Shown here: piece by piece, positions 52,636-60,979 of the stretch | Position numbering within the stretch: position 1 is the stretch's first letter | Layout: every line of letters begins with the position of its first letter | Source of the DNA: CAMCXT01 sp040403315 | GTDB lineage: Bacteria; Bacteroidota; Bacteroidia; M30B66 | Assembly (NCBI GenBank): GCA_040403315.1 | Contig: JBBAKX010000004.1 | Coordinates: 124,001 to 188,000, forward strand | Length of the DNA stretch: 64,000 bases | Reading direction: 5' to 3' | Notes under the pieces: generated by a model | Seen by the model: only the letters and a program-made list of their open reading frames with translations | The model's database searches: none | Told to the model about the DNA's origin: nothing | Position numbers and translations under genes: made by a program

Positions 52636-53487
52636 TTAATTATTCAATGTGCCTGCATTGATCACAGGACTTGCAGAGCGTTCGGAGCATAAAACCACCA
52701 ATAAATTGCTCACCATTGCAGCTTTTCGTTCTTCATCTAATTCGATAATCTGTTTTTGCGACAGTTTTTCTAGCGCCAATTCTACCATACCTACAGCACC
52801 CTCAACGATTTTTGTTCGGGCAGCAACAACTGCAGTTGCTTGTTGACGCTGAAGCATTGCTTGTGCAATTTCTGGCGAATAAGCTAAATTCGAAATCCTT
52901 GCTTCAATTACCTTAATCCCAGCAATGATTAGCCTTTCAGATAGCTCATGCTCAAGTTGAAGATTTATTTCATCTCCACCTGATCTCAAACTTAATTCGG
53001 TATGCGCGTCATCAAAAGTGTCGTACGGATAAGTTCCTGCCAGCTTTCGAATGGCCGATTCACTCTGCATTTTGACAAACATTTCATAGCTATCAACTTC
53101 GAAGGCTGCCGAATAAGTGTCTTGCACTTTCCAAACCAACACTACACCAATCATCACAGGGTTTCCGAGCTTGTCATTCACTTTAATTGGTTGCGATTCG
53201 TTGTTTCTGGCTCTAAGCGAAATTCTCTTCTTTACATAAAACGGATTCACCCAGAAAAAACCATTGTCTTTCACAGTCCCAGTGTATGACCCGAAAAGAA
53301 CCATCACCATCGATTCGTTTGGATTCACAACCGTTAATCCGATTAGCAAAAAGCACCCTAGAATCGGAAGCACAATTGCTGGAACCATAGAAAAAGCTGC
53401 CAGCAAGTAAATACCTACACCTAATAATATTAAAGCTAAACTCATCATTAGCGCACCTTTTGTGGGCTTCATTTCTTTCTCTTTCAT
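52636..53487 (-). CDS. SPFH (stomatin/prohibitin/band 7) domain protein
   Basis: The 283-residue protein has two N-terminal hydrophobic stretches (about 14-30, 33-52) and an SPFH domain with NESMVMVLFGSYTGTVKDNGFFWVNPF, KVQDTYSAAFEVDSYEMFV and AIRKLAGTYPYDTF. A long helix (IAQAMLQRQQATAVVAARTKIVEGAVGMVELALEKL) drives oligomer formation. Such proteins organise lipid microdomains and scaffold membrane proteases. It is the first gene of the minus-strand operon. Confidence 0.9.
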   Translation of the reverse strand: MKEKEMKPTKGALMMSLALILLGVGIYLLAAFSMVPAIVLPILGCFLLIGLTVVNPNESMVMVLFGSYTGTVKDNGFFWVNPFYVKKRISLRARNNESQPIKVNDKLGNPVMIGVVLVWKVQDTYSAAFEVDSYEMFVKMQSESAIRKLAGTYPYDTFDDAHTELSLRSGGDEINLQLEHELSERLIIAGIKVIEARISNLAYSPEIAQAMLQRQQATAVVAARTKIVEGAVGMVELALEKLSQKQIIELDEERKAAMVSNLLVVLCSERSASPVINAGTLNN

Positions 53488-53609
53488 TTGATATTATTTT
53501 GATATTACAAATGTATCACAATAAATCGCAATCCTGCAAGAAAATTCTTCATCAAAGCTTTAGATTAAGAATAGACGACTTTCAACCATGAATTCCTATC
53601 TTCGCCGAC

Positions 53610-54404
53610 ATGCCGCTATATTTTCACGGAAATGCTCCTCTAAAGTTCCAGCACCAGTATCTGGTTACACTCAATTACATCATTCCATACATCGAAAAAC
53701 AGCAAGCTTTTCGCGAGAATATGGATGTTTTAGAGGTTGGTTGTGGAGAAGGTGGCGTGTTGAAAGCTTTCGCTGAAAAAAATTGCCGATGTACGGGGAT
53801 GGACTTATCGGTGTCGAAAATTGAACATGGGAAGGAGCTGTTAGCCGAAGAAATTGCAGCTGGAAAAATGGAGTTGTTTTCAGCAGATATCTACGACCAG
53901 AAAACAATGGATGCGTTCCGCGGAAAGTTCGATCTTATCATTTTAAAAGATACCATCGAGCATATCCCGGAGCAGGAAAAAGTAATGGCTCAGTTGGAAG
54001 TATATCTTAAAAAAGGTGGTCGATTATTTTTTGCCTTCCCTCCGTGGAGGATGCCCTTTGGAGGACATCAACAAACTGCCACAACAAAAATCGGGAAACT
54101 CCCTTGGATGCACCTACTCCCAAGAGGATTGTATCAAGCTTGGCTTCGAAAGATTGGAGAACCAGAACCTACTGTAATTTCGTTGATGGAAATTTACGAT
54201 ACACGAATTTCAATAGATCGCTTCGAGCGCATTTGCCGAAATACTGGATATACCATTCAAAACCGAAGATTGTATTTAATTAATCCAATTTATCGATATA
54301 AATTCGGAAGATCTCCAAGAATACAATTTGGCATTTTATCAGTGATTCCGTGGTTCAGAGACTTTATAAGCACCACAGCTTATTACATATTGAAACGCGA
54401 TTAA
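53610..54404 (+). CDS. class I SAM-dependent methyltransferase
   Basis: The 264-residue protein has motif I VLEVGCGEGGVL (about residues 41-52), GMDLSVSKIEH (motif II) and DLIILKDTIEHI (motif IV/V), a Methyltransf_11/25 type. The C-terminal 80 residues have a hydrophobic HLLPRGLYQAWL. Its target may be a lipid, quinone or small molecule. A TATCTTCG -7 variant lies at 53597-53604. The gene ends over the stop of the small minus-strand DUF6728 gene. Confidence 0.82.
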   Translation: MPLYFHGNAPLKFQHQYLVTLNYIIPYIEKQQAFRENMDVLEVGCGEGGVLKAFAEKNCRCTGMDLSVSKIEHGKELLAEEIAAGKMELFSADIYDQKTMDAFRGKFDLIILKDTIEHIPEQEKVMAQLEVYLKKGGRLFFAFPPWRMPFGGHQQTATTKIGKLPWMHLLPRGLYQAWLRKIGEPEPTVISLMEIYDTRISIDRFERICRNTGYTIQNRRLYLINPIYRYKFGRSPRIQFGILSVIPWFRDFISTTAYYILKRD

Positions 54405-54568
54405 CGAGATAGATACCTTATTAGCATTACGACTACAGCAAAAAGAAACATAAAGATACTGATGCGGTTCATCCCGTTCATAAACCGAACACTAGAATTC
54501 CGCTTGTTCTTATCTGCACGAAAAAGTGTTCGTACATCCATGTAGTAAAGTAGTTTCTTGAAAATCAT
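54401..54568 (-). CDS. DUF6728-like small membrane protein
   Basis: A 55-residue ORF starts at an ATG (54568). It reads MIFKKLLYYMDVRTLFR, then a basic segment (RADKNKRNSSVRFMNGM) and a membrane helix (NRISIFMFLFAVVVMLIRYLSR). FMNGMNRISIFMFLF is the DUF6728 signature in my memory. It lies 61 nt downstream of the large kinase gene on the same strand and overlaps the stop codon of the methyltransferase by three bases. Confidence 0.7.
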   Translation of the reverse strand: MIFKKLLYYMDVRTLFRADKNKRNSSVRFMNGMNRISIFMFLFAVVVMLIRYLSR

Positions 54569-54629
54569 CTAAAAGGGTATTTAAGCAAATGTAACAAGGA
54601 ACACTTCAAATGGTTCTTTTCAATGCATT

Positions 54630-57600
54630 TCAATCTTCAAGCAACTTTGGTAATTCAACAAAAAAGGTAGTGCCTTCTCCAACTGCGGTTTCAAACCAAA
54701 TTTTACCGTTCGAACTCTCTACAATATTCTTCACCAACGCCAAACCGAGACCCATACCACCATTTTTTGTTGTGAAATTAGGATTGAAAATCTTATCCCT
54801 TAATTCTTCTGAAATACCTGTTCCATTGTCGGAAATTAACACTACATAATTGCTCTCTTTTATATCTAATGTAAGATCGATCCGTTTAGTCTCTTTGTCA
54901 TGCATTGCCTGAACTGCATTGCGGATAAGGTTATTGAAAACACGAATCATCTGTTCTTTATCGGTTAAAACAAAACAAGAACGGTTAATGCTTGATTGAA
55001 AACTAATTTCCACGTCTTCTTCACCTTGATGGAAATCTCTTGCGCTAAGAATCAATTCGGCTAAATCGATTTTTTCTTTAACCATCTTAGGCATTTTCGC
55101 AAAATTCCCGAACTCTGTCGCAATGTGACTTAATGTATCGATTTGCTCGATTAAATTTTTAGTAAACCTGTCTATCCGTTGATCAAACCCTGGCGCCTGA
55201 TCGTCCCATGCACGCTTCAACATTTGGGCACCTAACTTCATGGGCGTTAGCGGATTCTTGATTTCGTGCGCTACTTGTTTTGCCATTTCACGCCAAGCAC
55301 TTTCTCGCTCCGACCTTGCTAATTTATCGGCACTCTCAGCCAATTCGCCCAACATTCGATTATACTCTCCAATGAGCTCTCCAATTTCATCTTTGCCTTT
55401 CCATTCAATGGCTTCGTTTTTCCTTCCCAAACGGAGATTCCCCAAACGTTCTTGAATAATTCGTAGTGGTTCGGTTACCGAATTAGACAGGAAAATTGCA
55501 GCAATTACAACGAGAACAATCAATAAAACGTAAATATTGATAATGGCTACAACGAAGGTTGCAATCTCGCGTCGAAGCTCGCTTTGCCTTGCAAAATATG
55601 GAAGATTCAAATATCCAATTACTCGATTTTCGGAGTTCCTTAATGGGACATATGCTGACAAATAATCTAACTTTCCGATACGTTCTTGGTGCACAAATTC
55701 GGTTGATTTTTCAACCAATAAATGGTGATATGCATCCGAATTCATCTTACGAGAAACGAGCCCTTCATCAAATACTTTTGTTCTGGATGAGGCGAATAAA
55801 AAACCCGACGGGGTAAAAATGTTAATATCTGCAAAGAACACATTTGATTGCCGTGTTAATGCATAAGCAATATCTTCCGCTTTGGAGGGATCTAAATAAG
55901 AATCCTTATTCAATAAATAATCTGTTTCAACCAAAATCGAATGAATCTTCTCGCTAATTGATCGATAATTCTTTTGATTGTTATTTGAAATGATATATGA
56001 AATTGTACCACCTCCAATGAGGAAAAGCGATAAGAATAGAATTAATATAATCGACAATTGAATTCTTCTTTTAAAGCTAAACGTTACATTTTTCTTGGTG
56101 AGCCAAAACTCCCTAATTAAAAAAGGAATTAAAACCATCAACCCAAAAAACAACATTAAATACGAAAAAGGTGTAAGAACTTGAAGCACTCCAGAAGAAG
56201 GAAGGCTCAGTACCACCAGTGATTGTGCGCCTGATCTTGAAGCCAAGTGACTAAAACCTCCAAATTGCAATTGAATTGGATTATCAAATCCTGCCTTTTT
56301 AAAAAGTGTATCACTTAAGCTATAAGGAAATTGTCCAAAATGAGACACCAATTTGCCTGCATTGTAGCGTGCATAACTGTATTTAGTCATGTCAGTTTTG
56401 GTACTCACCATTTTATCGAGCAGCAATTCAGGATACCCAATTTCTTCGGGGGTGTAACGTGAATTTAACTCGATGTATAAATTCCCAAGCGGAATTGAGT
56501 CTCTTGGCGTATCGTAAACTGCCAATCGCGCCAAATAGCTAATTCTTCCTGAATTGTTATCGAGGAAAAAGAAATTCTCGCTTAATGTTGGAATTCCGAT
56601 TGAATCAATTAAATGATCAAAGACCAATGGATCATTACCTGAATTTGTATACAGTGTTGTTAATGGACATTCATCTGCACCAAAAACTTGCACGTTAATT
56701 TTATATTTTTCCCAGTAGCCATTAAAAAACAATTGTGCTAAATCTCGAACCTGTCCTGTTATCGTAGTTCCTGGTCGCAAGTAACTTTTTAAAAGTGTAT
56801 CAGAAAGAATTCTCTTTTCTGTTTCAAGAAATAAACTCTCTGCAATTGGATCTCGCTCAGCTGCAATTTTCCCCGCTAACAATTGGCGTTTCTCAATTTC
56901 TCGAGAATTGGTATATCTTAAAATAAAAGATGTTCCTACCAAAGAAAAAAGTGCAATTAACCCAATAATAGAACCGTAACGATAAGGCTTAGCACCGTAT
57001 GATGAAAGCCATATTCCACTCAACAATAAACCTACAGAAGGCAATAATGTGAAATCCAAATCTCCCCAATAAACATCTAATAAGGTTAATATGATAACCA
57101 AAAATCCAAGAGTCGCAAAAAATGATTTATGACCAACTGCTGAAGGCTTCAGTATACTAAGCCCTTTGTCGGCCAGTAAAAAAAAGGATGCAAAAAGTAT
57201 CCCTGTAATTAAATAGGAAATATAACTGCTTAGTGTTAGGGATAGAAAATCGTTTATATCTAAAGAAATACTTGAATTAATAATTAATCCTCGAAGCAAA
57301 TCGAAACAAAACCAGCCCAAAAAAAGCAAGACCAATAAAACAGCAAATGTAATTAGCGTTTTTCTTTGGACTTTAACAATAAAATTGGATTGGTAAATAA
57401 GTAAAACAGAATAAAAAAGAAAAATACTATTTAAAAATAAATCACCTAAACTTGGTAACCAATTAGATGCCCCATATTCGCTTGGATTAAACAAATCTGA
57501 AGCATAGAGAATTTCAGGTATTTTAAAATAAAATGAAACCGCTCTGAGCAATAATAAACTTAACCACCACAGGAAAATCAATTTCTTTCCACGTGTTTTT

Positions 57601-58292
57601 GAAATTACTTTAACAGTCCAATGGCCCGAAACCAAGAACATAGCCAATCCTAGATAAATGAGCCAATTCAAGTTGCTATTGCGGTGGTTTTCACCCAATG
57701 GATCATCAATAGCCTTAAACCAAACTGCAATTTTTCCACGTTTATCGAGCACTGGCTGACTTCCAATAACAGGATCGTTGTACAATTCAGCATCGCCGGA
57801 GATTGTCTTGTTTCCTGGAAAATGATCATGCAGATAATCGTTCTGGTATGAATATTCTCGCTTAATCAGCGCCATTGCTGTAATCCCACAATTGCCTGTT
57901 TTAATTCTGCGAACGAGGTACCAACCGTTCTTTAGTTTCCAAAGTTGCTTATCGGGATATTCTCTGATGACATCTAATCCTATCGGAACGGTATTGTCGC
58001 TCCAAAAATGAAAAATTTCATCGTCATAACGGAACAATGCTATCTGCTGTTCCTCTGATGCTTTCTTCCACTTTTCGGGATAATTTCGGTAATCCCCAAA
58101 ATCTAAACATGAATCAGCCGAAAACGCTTCAGCAACTTTTAACAATTGCGTCTCTCGCTCAATAAGGTAATTCCTGAATTCAATTAACTGCTGAGCCGAA
58201 TCTTCCTTTTTGTGCAAAACCTCATGCCAGTAATATGTCGATCCCAAAGTGAGCAACGACAAAATCAAAAGCAGAATAGGCAGTTTCTTCAC
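54630..58292 (-). CDS. large multi-pass NtrY-like sensor histidine kinase
   Basis: The start is a GTG at 58292 (MKKLPILLLILS after initiation). A TTG at 58331 would add 13 residues. The roughly 1220-residue protein has an N-terminal membrane helix and an extracytoplasmic region, several helices (about 210-490), another extracytoplasmic part, more helices, a HAMP domain (SVTEPLRIIQERLGNLRLG), HisKA with HEIKNPLTPMKLGAQ and an ATPase with NNLIRNAVQAM, DNGTGI, NPNFTTKNGGMGLGLALV. HEIKNPLTP and the FTTK-G motif are NtrY-like. No partner regulator is adjacent. Such large kinases probably sense envelope signals. Confidence 0.88.
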   Translation of the reverse strand: MKKLPILLLILSLLTLGSTYYWHEVLHKKEDSAQQLIEFRNYLIERETQLLKVAEAFSADSCLDFGDYRNYPEKWKKASEEQQIALFRYDDEIFHFWSDNTVPIGLDVIREYPDKQLWKLKNGWYLVRRIKTGNCGITAMALIKREYSYQNDYLHDHFPGNKTISGDAELYNDPVIGSQPVLDKRGKIAVWFKAIDDPLGENHRNSNLNWLIYLGLAMFLVSGHWTVKVISKTRGKKLIFLWWLSLLLLRAVSFYFKIPEILYASDLFNPSEYGASNWLPSLGDLFLNSIFLFYSVLLIYQSNFIVKVQRKTLITFAVLLVLLFLGWFCFDLLRGLIINSSISLDINDFLSLTLSSYISYLITGILFASFFLLADKGLSILKPSAVGHKSFFATLGFLVIILTLLDVYWGDLDFTLLPSVGLLLSGIWLSSYGAKPYRYGSIIGLIALFSLVGTSFILRYTNSREIEKRQLLAGKIAAERDPIAESLFLETEKRILSDTLLKSYLRPGTTITGQVRDLAQLFFNGYWEKYKINVQVFGADECPLTTLYTNSGNDPLVFDHLIDSIGIPTLSENFFFLDNNSGRISYLARLAVYDTPRDSIPLGNLYIELNSRYTPEEIGYPELLLDKMVSTKTDMTKYSYARYNAGKLVSHFGQFPYSLSDTLFKKAGFDNPIQLQFGGFSHLASRSGAQSLVVLSLPSSGVLQVLTPFSYLMLFFGLMVLIPFLIREFWLTKKNVTFSFKRRIQLSIILILFLSLFLIGGGTISYIISNNNQKNYRSISEKIHSILVETDYLLNKDSYLDPSKAEDIAYALTRQSNVFFADINIFTPSGFLFASSRTKVFDEGLVSRKMNSDAYHHLLVEKSTEFVHQERIGKLDYLSAYVPLRNSENRVIGYLNLPYFARQSELRREIATFVVAIINIYVLLIVLVVIAAIFLSNSVTEPLRIIQERLGNLRLGRKNEAIEWKGKDEIGELIGEYNRMLGELAESADKLARSERESAWREMAKQVAHEIKNPLTPMKLGAQMLKRAWDDQAPGFDQRIDRFTKNLIEQIDTLSHIATEFGNFAKMPKMVKEKIDLAELILSARDFHQGEEDVEISFQSSINRSCFVLTDKEQMIRVFNNLIRNAVQAMHDKETKRIDLTLDIKESNYVVLISDNGTGISEELRDKIFNPNFTTKNGGMGLGLALVKNIVESSNGKIWFETAVGEGTTFFVELPKLLED

Positions 58293-58440
58293 GAGAATGG
58301 TTGATGTACAAATTAACAACAATAAGCACAATACTCAAATATCGAAAGGCTGAGTTAGATTGGAGAAAAGCTGTTACATTATTTTATCCCTAAAACATAG
58401 AATATCCTTTAATTTGCAGCGTTGATTGCCATTGTAAGAA

Positions 58441-59829
58441 ATGAAAAGGATTCAATTTCTCACGTGGGAAAAATTATTAAGAATAGTGTTGAACATATTT
58501 TCAAACTTCAGCTTTAGATTGCTAACCGTTCTCTTGATTTATTGCGGAAACCTTCACGGACAAGCACTTACCATCGAGCCGAAAAAGCTAGATTTCGGGG
58601 TTACTGAAAAAGCAGGATCTGTTAAAACAAGAGTAATTGTAAAAAACACAAGCTCAAAAACACTTGTATTGCTGAAAGCCGATGCGCCCAAGAATTTCAT
58701 CGTAAAAGCAGGGCGAAAAATCATTCCTGCAAACGATACCACTCAATTAATCGTTGAATACCATCCAATCGAAGCTGGGAAATTTTCAGGTGAAATTCAA
58801 TTGTTTCATAACCAAGGAAACAACGCACAAACGCTAAAGGTTTCAGGAGAAATCAAGCAGCTTCTCGCAGATCAACTTAATAACTGCGTCGATTTTTCAC
58901 CTAAAATGAATTCAGGAAATTCTTCAAGCATTCCAACATTTACAAACCACATAGCCTATTTCACCGATTCGAAGTCTGGAGATCAAATCAAAGAAGCTTC
59001 AATTTTATATGTATCGCAAAGCGGTAGAGACAAAATGGAGAGAACCACCACCACTGGAATGCTGAAAACGCAAATCCCAGTTGGCCCTTATGCTTTAGTG
59101 GTATCGGCGCCCGGTTACGAATCGTTGATGACAGAACAATACATCAAGTTTAACGCAGGGTCGCAAAGTTTTGTGCTATCGCCTTCCAAAGACAAACCAA
59201 AGGAAATAAAGCCAGAACCTCAACCTGTTGTTTCCACTCCAGCACCTGATAAATCTGATCTTTTCGATAATTCCTTCAAACCAAACAACATTGTTTTCTT
59301 GATCGATATTTCAGGTTCAATGAAGGATCCTAATAAACTTCCTCTCTTAAAAAAATCAATTGCAACCCTGCTCAAGCCTGTTCGTGAAACCGACAAAATA
59401 ACCATTATCGCTTACGCGGAAGAAGTGAAAACCATTGTCCCTACAAGCAATGGGGACCAAAAATCGAAAATTCTGCAACAGTTGGATTCGCTAAAAGCAG
59501 GCGGTGTTACTGCTGGAAGTGCTGGTATAAAAAAGGCCTATGAATTGGCTGAAAGTGCCTTTTTGACTTATGGGAACAACCAAGTCATTCTTGCCACTGA
59601 TGGCGTTTTCAGGATTTCGGCGAAAGACAAAAAGATGATCGAAAAATTCGCAACTACACCCGAAAAGAAAATCATCCTTTCGGTTACTGGCTTTGGAGAC
59701 CAAGAAGATGCTCTCAATATGTTGAAAGGGCTAAGTGATTTAGGAAAGGGCAGCTTCATTCACATCCAGAATGAAAAAGAATCCTTAAACGCTCTGCTGG
59801 AGGAAATAAAAAGCAGATCGAAAAGATAG
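58441..59829 (+). CDS. secreted DUF1573-vWA domain protein
   Basis: The 462-residue precursor has a signal segment (about 25-40). An Ig-like DUF1573 domain follows (about 42-140, with IEPKKLDFGVTEKAGSVKTRVIVKNTS). A beta-rich linker (about 150-270) leads to a von Willebrand A domain with the MIDAS motif DISGS (289-293), TDK and ATDGVF. It probably binds protein or metal ligands at the cell envelope. It diverges from the large kinase gene and has a convergent neighbour (gap 2 nt). Confidence 0.85.
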   Translation: MKRIQFLTWEKLLRIVLNIFSNFSFRLLTVLLIYCGNLHGQALTIEPKKLDFGVTEKAGSVKTRVIVKNTSSKTLVLLKADAPKNFIVKAGRKIIPANDTTQLIVEYHPIEAGKFSGEIQLFHNQGNNAQTLKVSGEIKQLLADQLNNCVDFSPKMNSGNSSSIPTFTNHIAYFTDSKSGDQIKEASILYVSQSGRDKMERTTTTGMLKTQIPVGPYALVVSAPGYESLMTEQYIKFNAGSQSFVLSPSKDKPKEIKPEPQPVVSTPAPDKSDLFDNSFKPNNIVFLIDISGSMKDPNKLPLLKKSIATLLKPVRETDKITIIAYAEEVKTIVPTSNGDQKSKILQQLDSLKAGGVTAGSAGIKKAYELAESAFLTYGNNQVILATDGVFRISAKDKKMIEKFATTPEKKIILSVTGFGDQEDALNMLKGLSDLGKGSFIHIQNEKESLNALLEEIKSRSKR

Positions 59830-59831
59830 GC

Positions 59832-60596
59832 TTAGTTGGATTGAAATCTGCTCGAACGTGTCGAAAGATGCGCATGGAAACGATGAAGCAATTCGGGATC
59901 TTTTTCTAACGCATTTCCAACGACAACCAAATTGGCTCCTGCATCCAGCGCAAGCGATAGCTTTTCAACACTATCGATTCCTCCGCCAACAACCAATGGA
60001 ATGCCGAGTTCAAGTTTCACTGCGTGGATCATTTCAGGCGGAACAGGCCATTTGGCGCCACTTCCAGCTTCGAGGTAAACCAATTTCATCCCGAGCAATT
60101 CGGCCGACAAGGCTGTTTTAGCGGCTATGTCGGATTTGTCGCGCGGTATAGGCTGCGTTTGACTCATGTAAGCCACCGATGTTACCTTTCCACTTTCGAT
60201 TAAAATGTATCCTGTTGGAATGATTTCCAAACCGCTTCGTTTGAGTTTTCGTGCAGCTTCAACATGCTTTCCGATGAGCAAGTCTGGATTCCTCCCAGAG
60301 ATTAAACTCAACAGCAACAATGCATCGGCTTGATCATCCATTTGCGTCTCGTTTCCAGGAAAAATAACTATTGGAATTCCTGGTCGCATATTGCGAATTT
60401 CAGCTACACACGATTTTACATCAATCGCCTCCGAAGTTGAACCCCCTACCAGAAAAAGATCAGGTGGAGACGATTCTGCTACTGTAAGCAAATGCCTGAG
60501 TTTATTCAAACTTAATTTTCCTGGATCAACCAAAACTGCAAGCAGAGCGCGGCCTTGGCGTGATGCATCCTCAATAAATGTGAGCACATTCAACAT
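59832..60596 (-). CDS. geranylgeranylglyceryl/heptaprenylglyceryl phosphate synthase
   Basis: The 254-residue TIM-barrel has VDPGKLSLNKL, LFLVGGSTSE, VIFPGNETQMDDQADALLLLSLISGRNP, PTGYILIESG, YLEAGSGAKWPV and VVGGGIDS, the PcrB/GGGPS signature. It joins glycerol-1-phosphate to a prenyl diphosphate, an ether lipid step common in Bacteroidota. A TACTTTTG -7 box at 60608-60601 lies four bases from the ATG, so the mRNA is almost leaderless. Confidence 0.92.
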   Translation of the reverse strand: MLNVLTFIEDASRQGRALLAVLVDPGKLSLNKLRHLLTVAESSPPDLFLVGGSTSEAIDVKSCVAEIRNMRPGIPIVIFPGNETQMDDQADALLLLSLISGRNPDLLIGKHVEAARKLKRSGLEIIPTGYILIESGKVTSVAYMSQTQPIPRDKSDIAAKTALSAELLGMKLVYLEAGSGAKWPVPPEMIHAVKLELGIPLVVGGGIDSVEKLSLALDAGANLVVVGNALEKDPELLHRFHAHLSTRSSRFQSN

Positions 60597-60600
60597 TTCG

Positions 60601-60608
60601 CAAAAGTA
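60601..60608 (-). promoter_or_regulatory. -7 box of the GGGP synthase gene
   Basis: TACTTTTG (60608 to 60601, minus strand) matches TAnnTTTG. The start codon follows four bases later, so transcription begins at or next to the ATG. Confidence 0.55.
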
Positions 60609-60902
60609 AACTTTTGAGCCTCCGAAACAAGGATTTCAAATCGGCAAAATAATTCTTCCAAAGGTAAATCCCTCTGCAAACGATTACCATGCAGGTTGAT
60701 GCTTGCATGTTTGAAATTGGAAGCTCTTCTAAATTTCTTACATCCTTTTGAGGCTTCATTAAAATTACAGCACAAGAAAACTTCTTGAGTAAAATCAGGC
60801 ATTCCCGAAGAATTTAGGATTTGAATCTCTGCATCAAGTATAATGATCTTACACCTGACAGTTAGGCTGTAAAGCCTGAAAAATCAGGCCGTTGAGCCAA
60901 GG
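60609..60902. other. intergenic region between divergent promoters
   Basis: This span holds no supported gene. Small hairpins lie at 60864-60877 (AGGCT/AGCCT) and 60876-60889 (CCTGA/TCAGG), just before the -7 box of the PKD protein. Short minus-strand frames (60802-60590, 60759-60571) have no motif and are not called. Confidence 0.5.
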
Positions 60903-60910
60903 TAGCTTTG
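60903..60910 (+). promoter_or_regulatory. -7 box of the giant PKD protein gene
   Basis: TAGCTTTG matches TAnnTTTG. The predicted leader is about 60 nt and contains a 12-codon ORF. Confidence 0.5.
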
Positions 60911-60940
60911 TAGCGGGTCAAATTGTGCCCAGTCGACAAC

Positions 60941-60979
60941 ATGAAACAGATCTACATCAAAAATACCAAAAGCATATGA
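60941..60979 (+). CDS. 12-codon leader ORF overlapping the start of the giant protein
   Basis: ATG at 60941 opens MKQIYIKNTKSI and stops at TGA 60977-60979, inside the start ATG (60976-60978) of the next gene. The overlap would couple translation of the two. The peptide is basic and has no known function. It could be a chance ORF, since the frame is short. Confidence 0.35.
   Translation: MKQIYIKNTKSI

Noticed and set aside
60590..60802. 70-residue minus-strand ORF upstream of GGGP synthase
   Set aside because: It overlaps the promoter of the synthase and has no motif.
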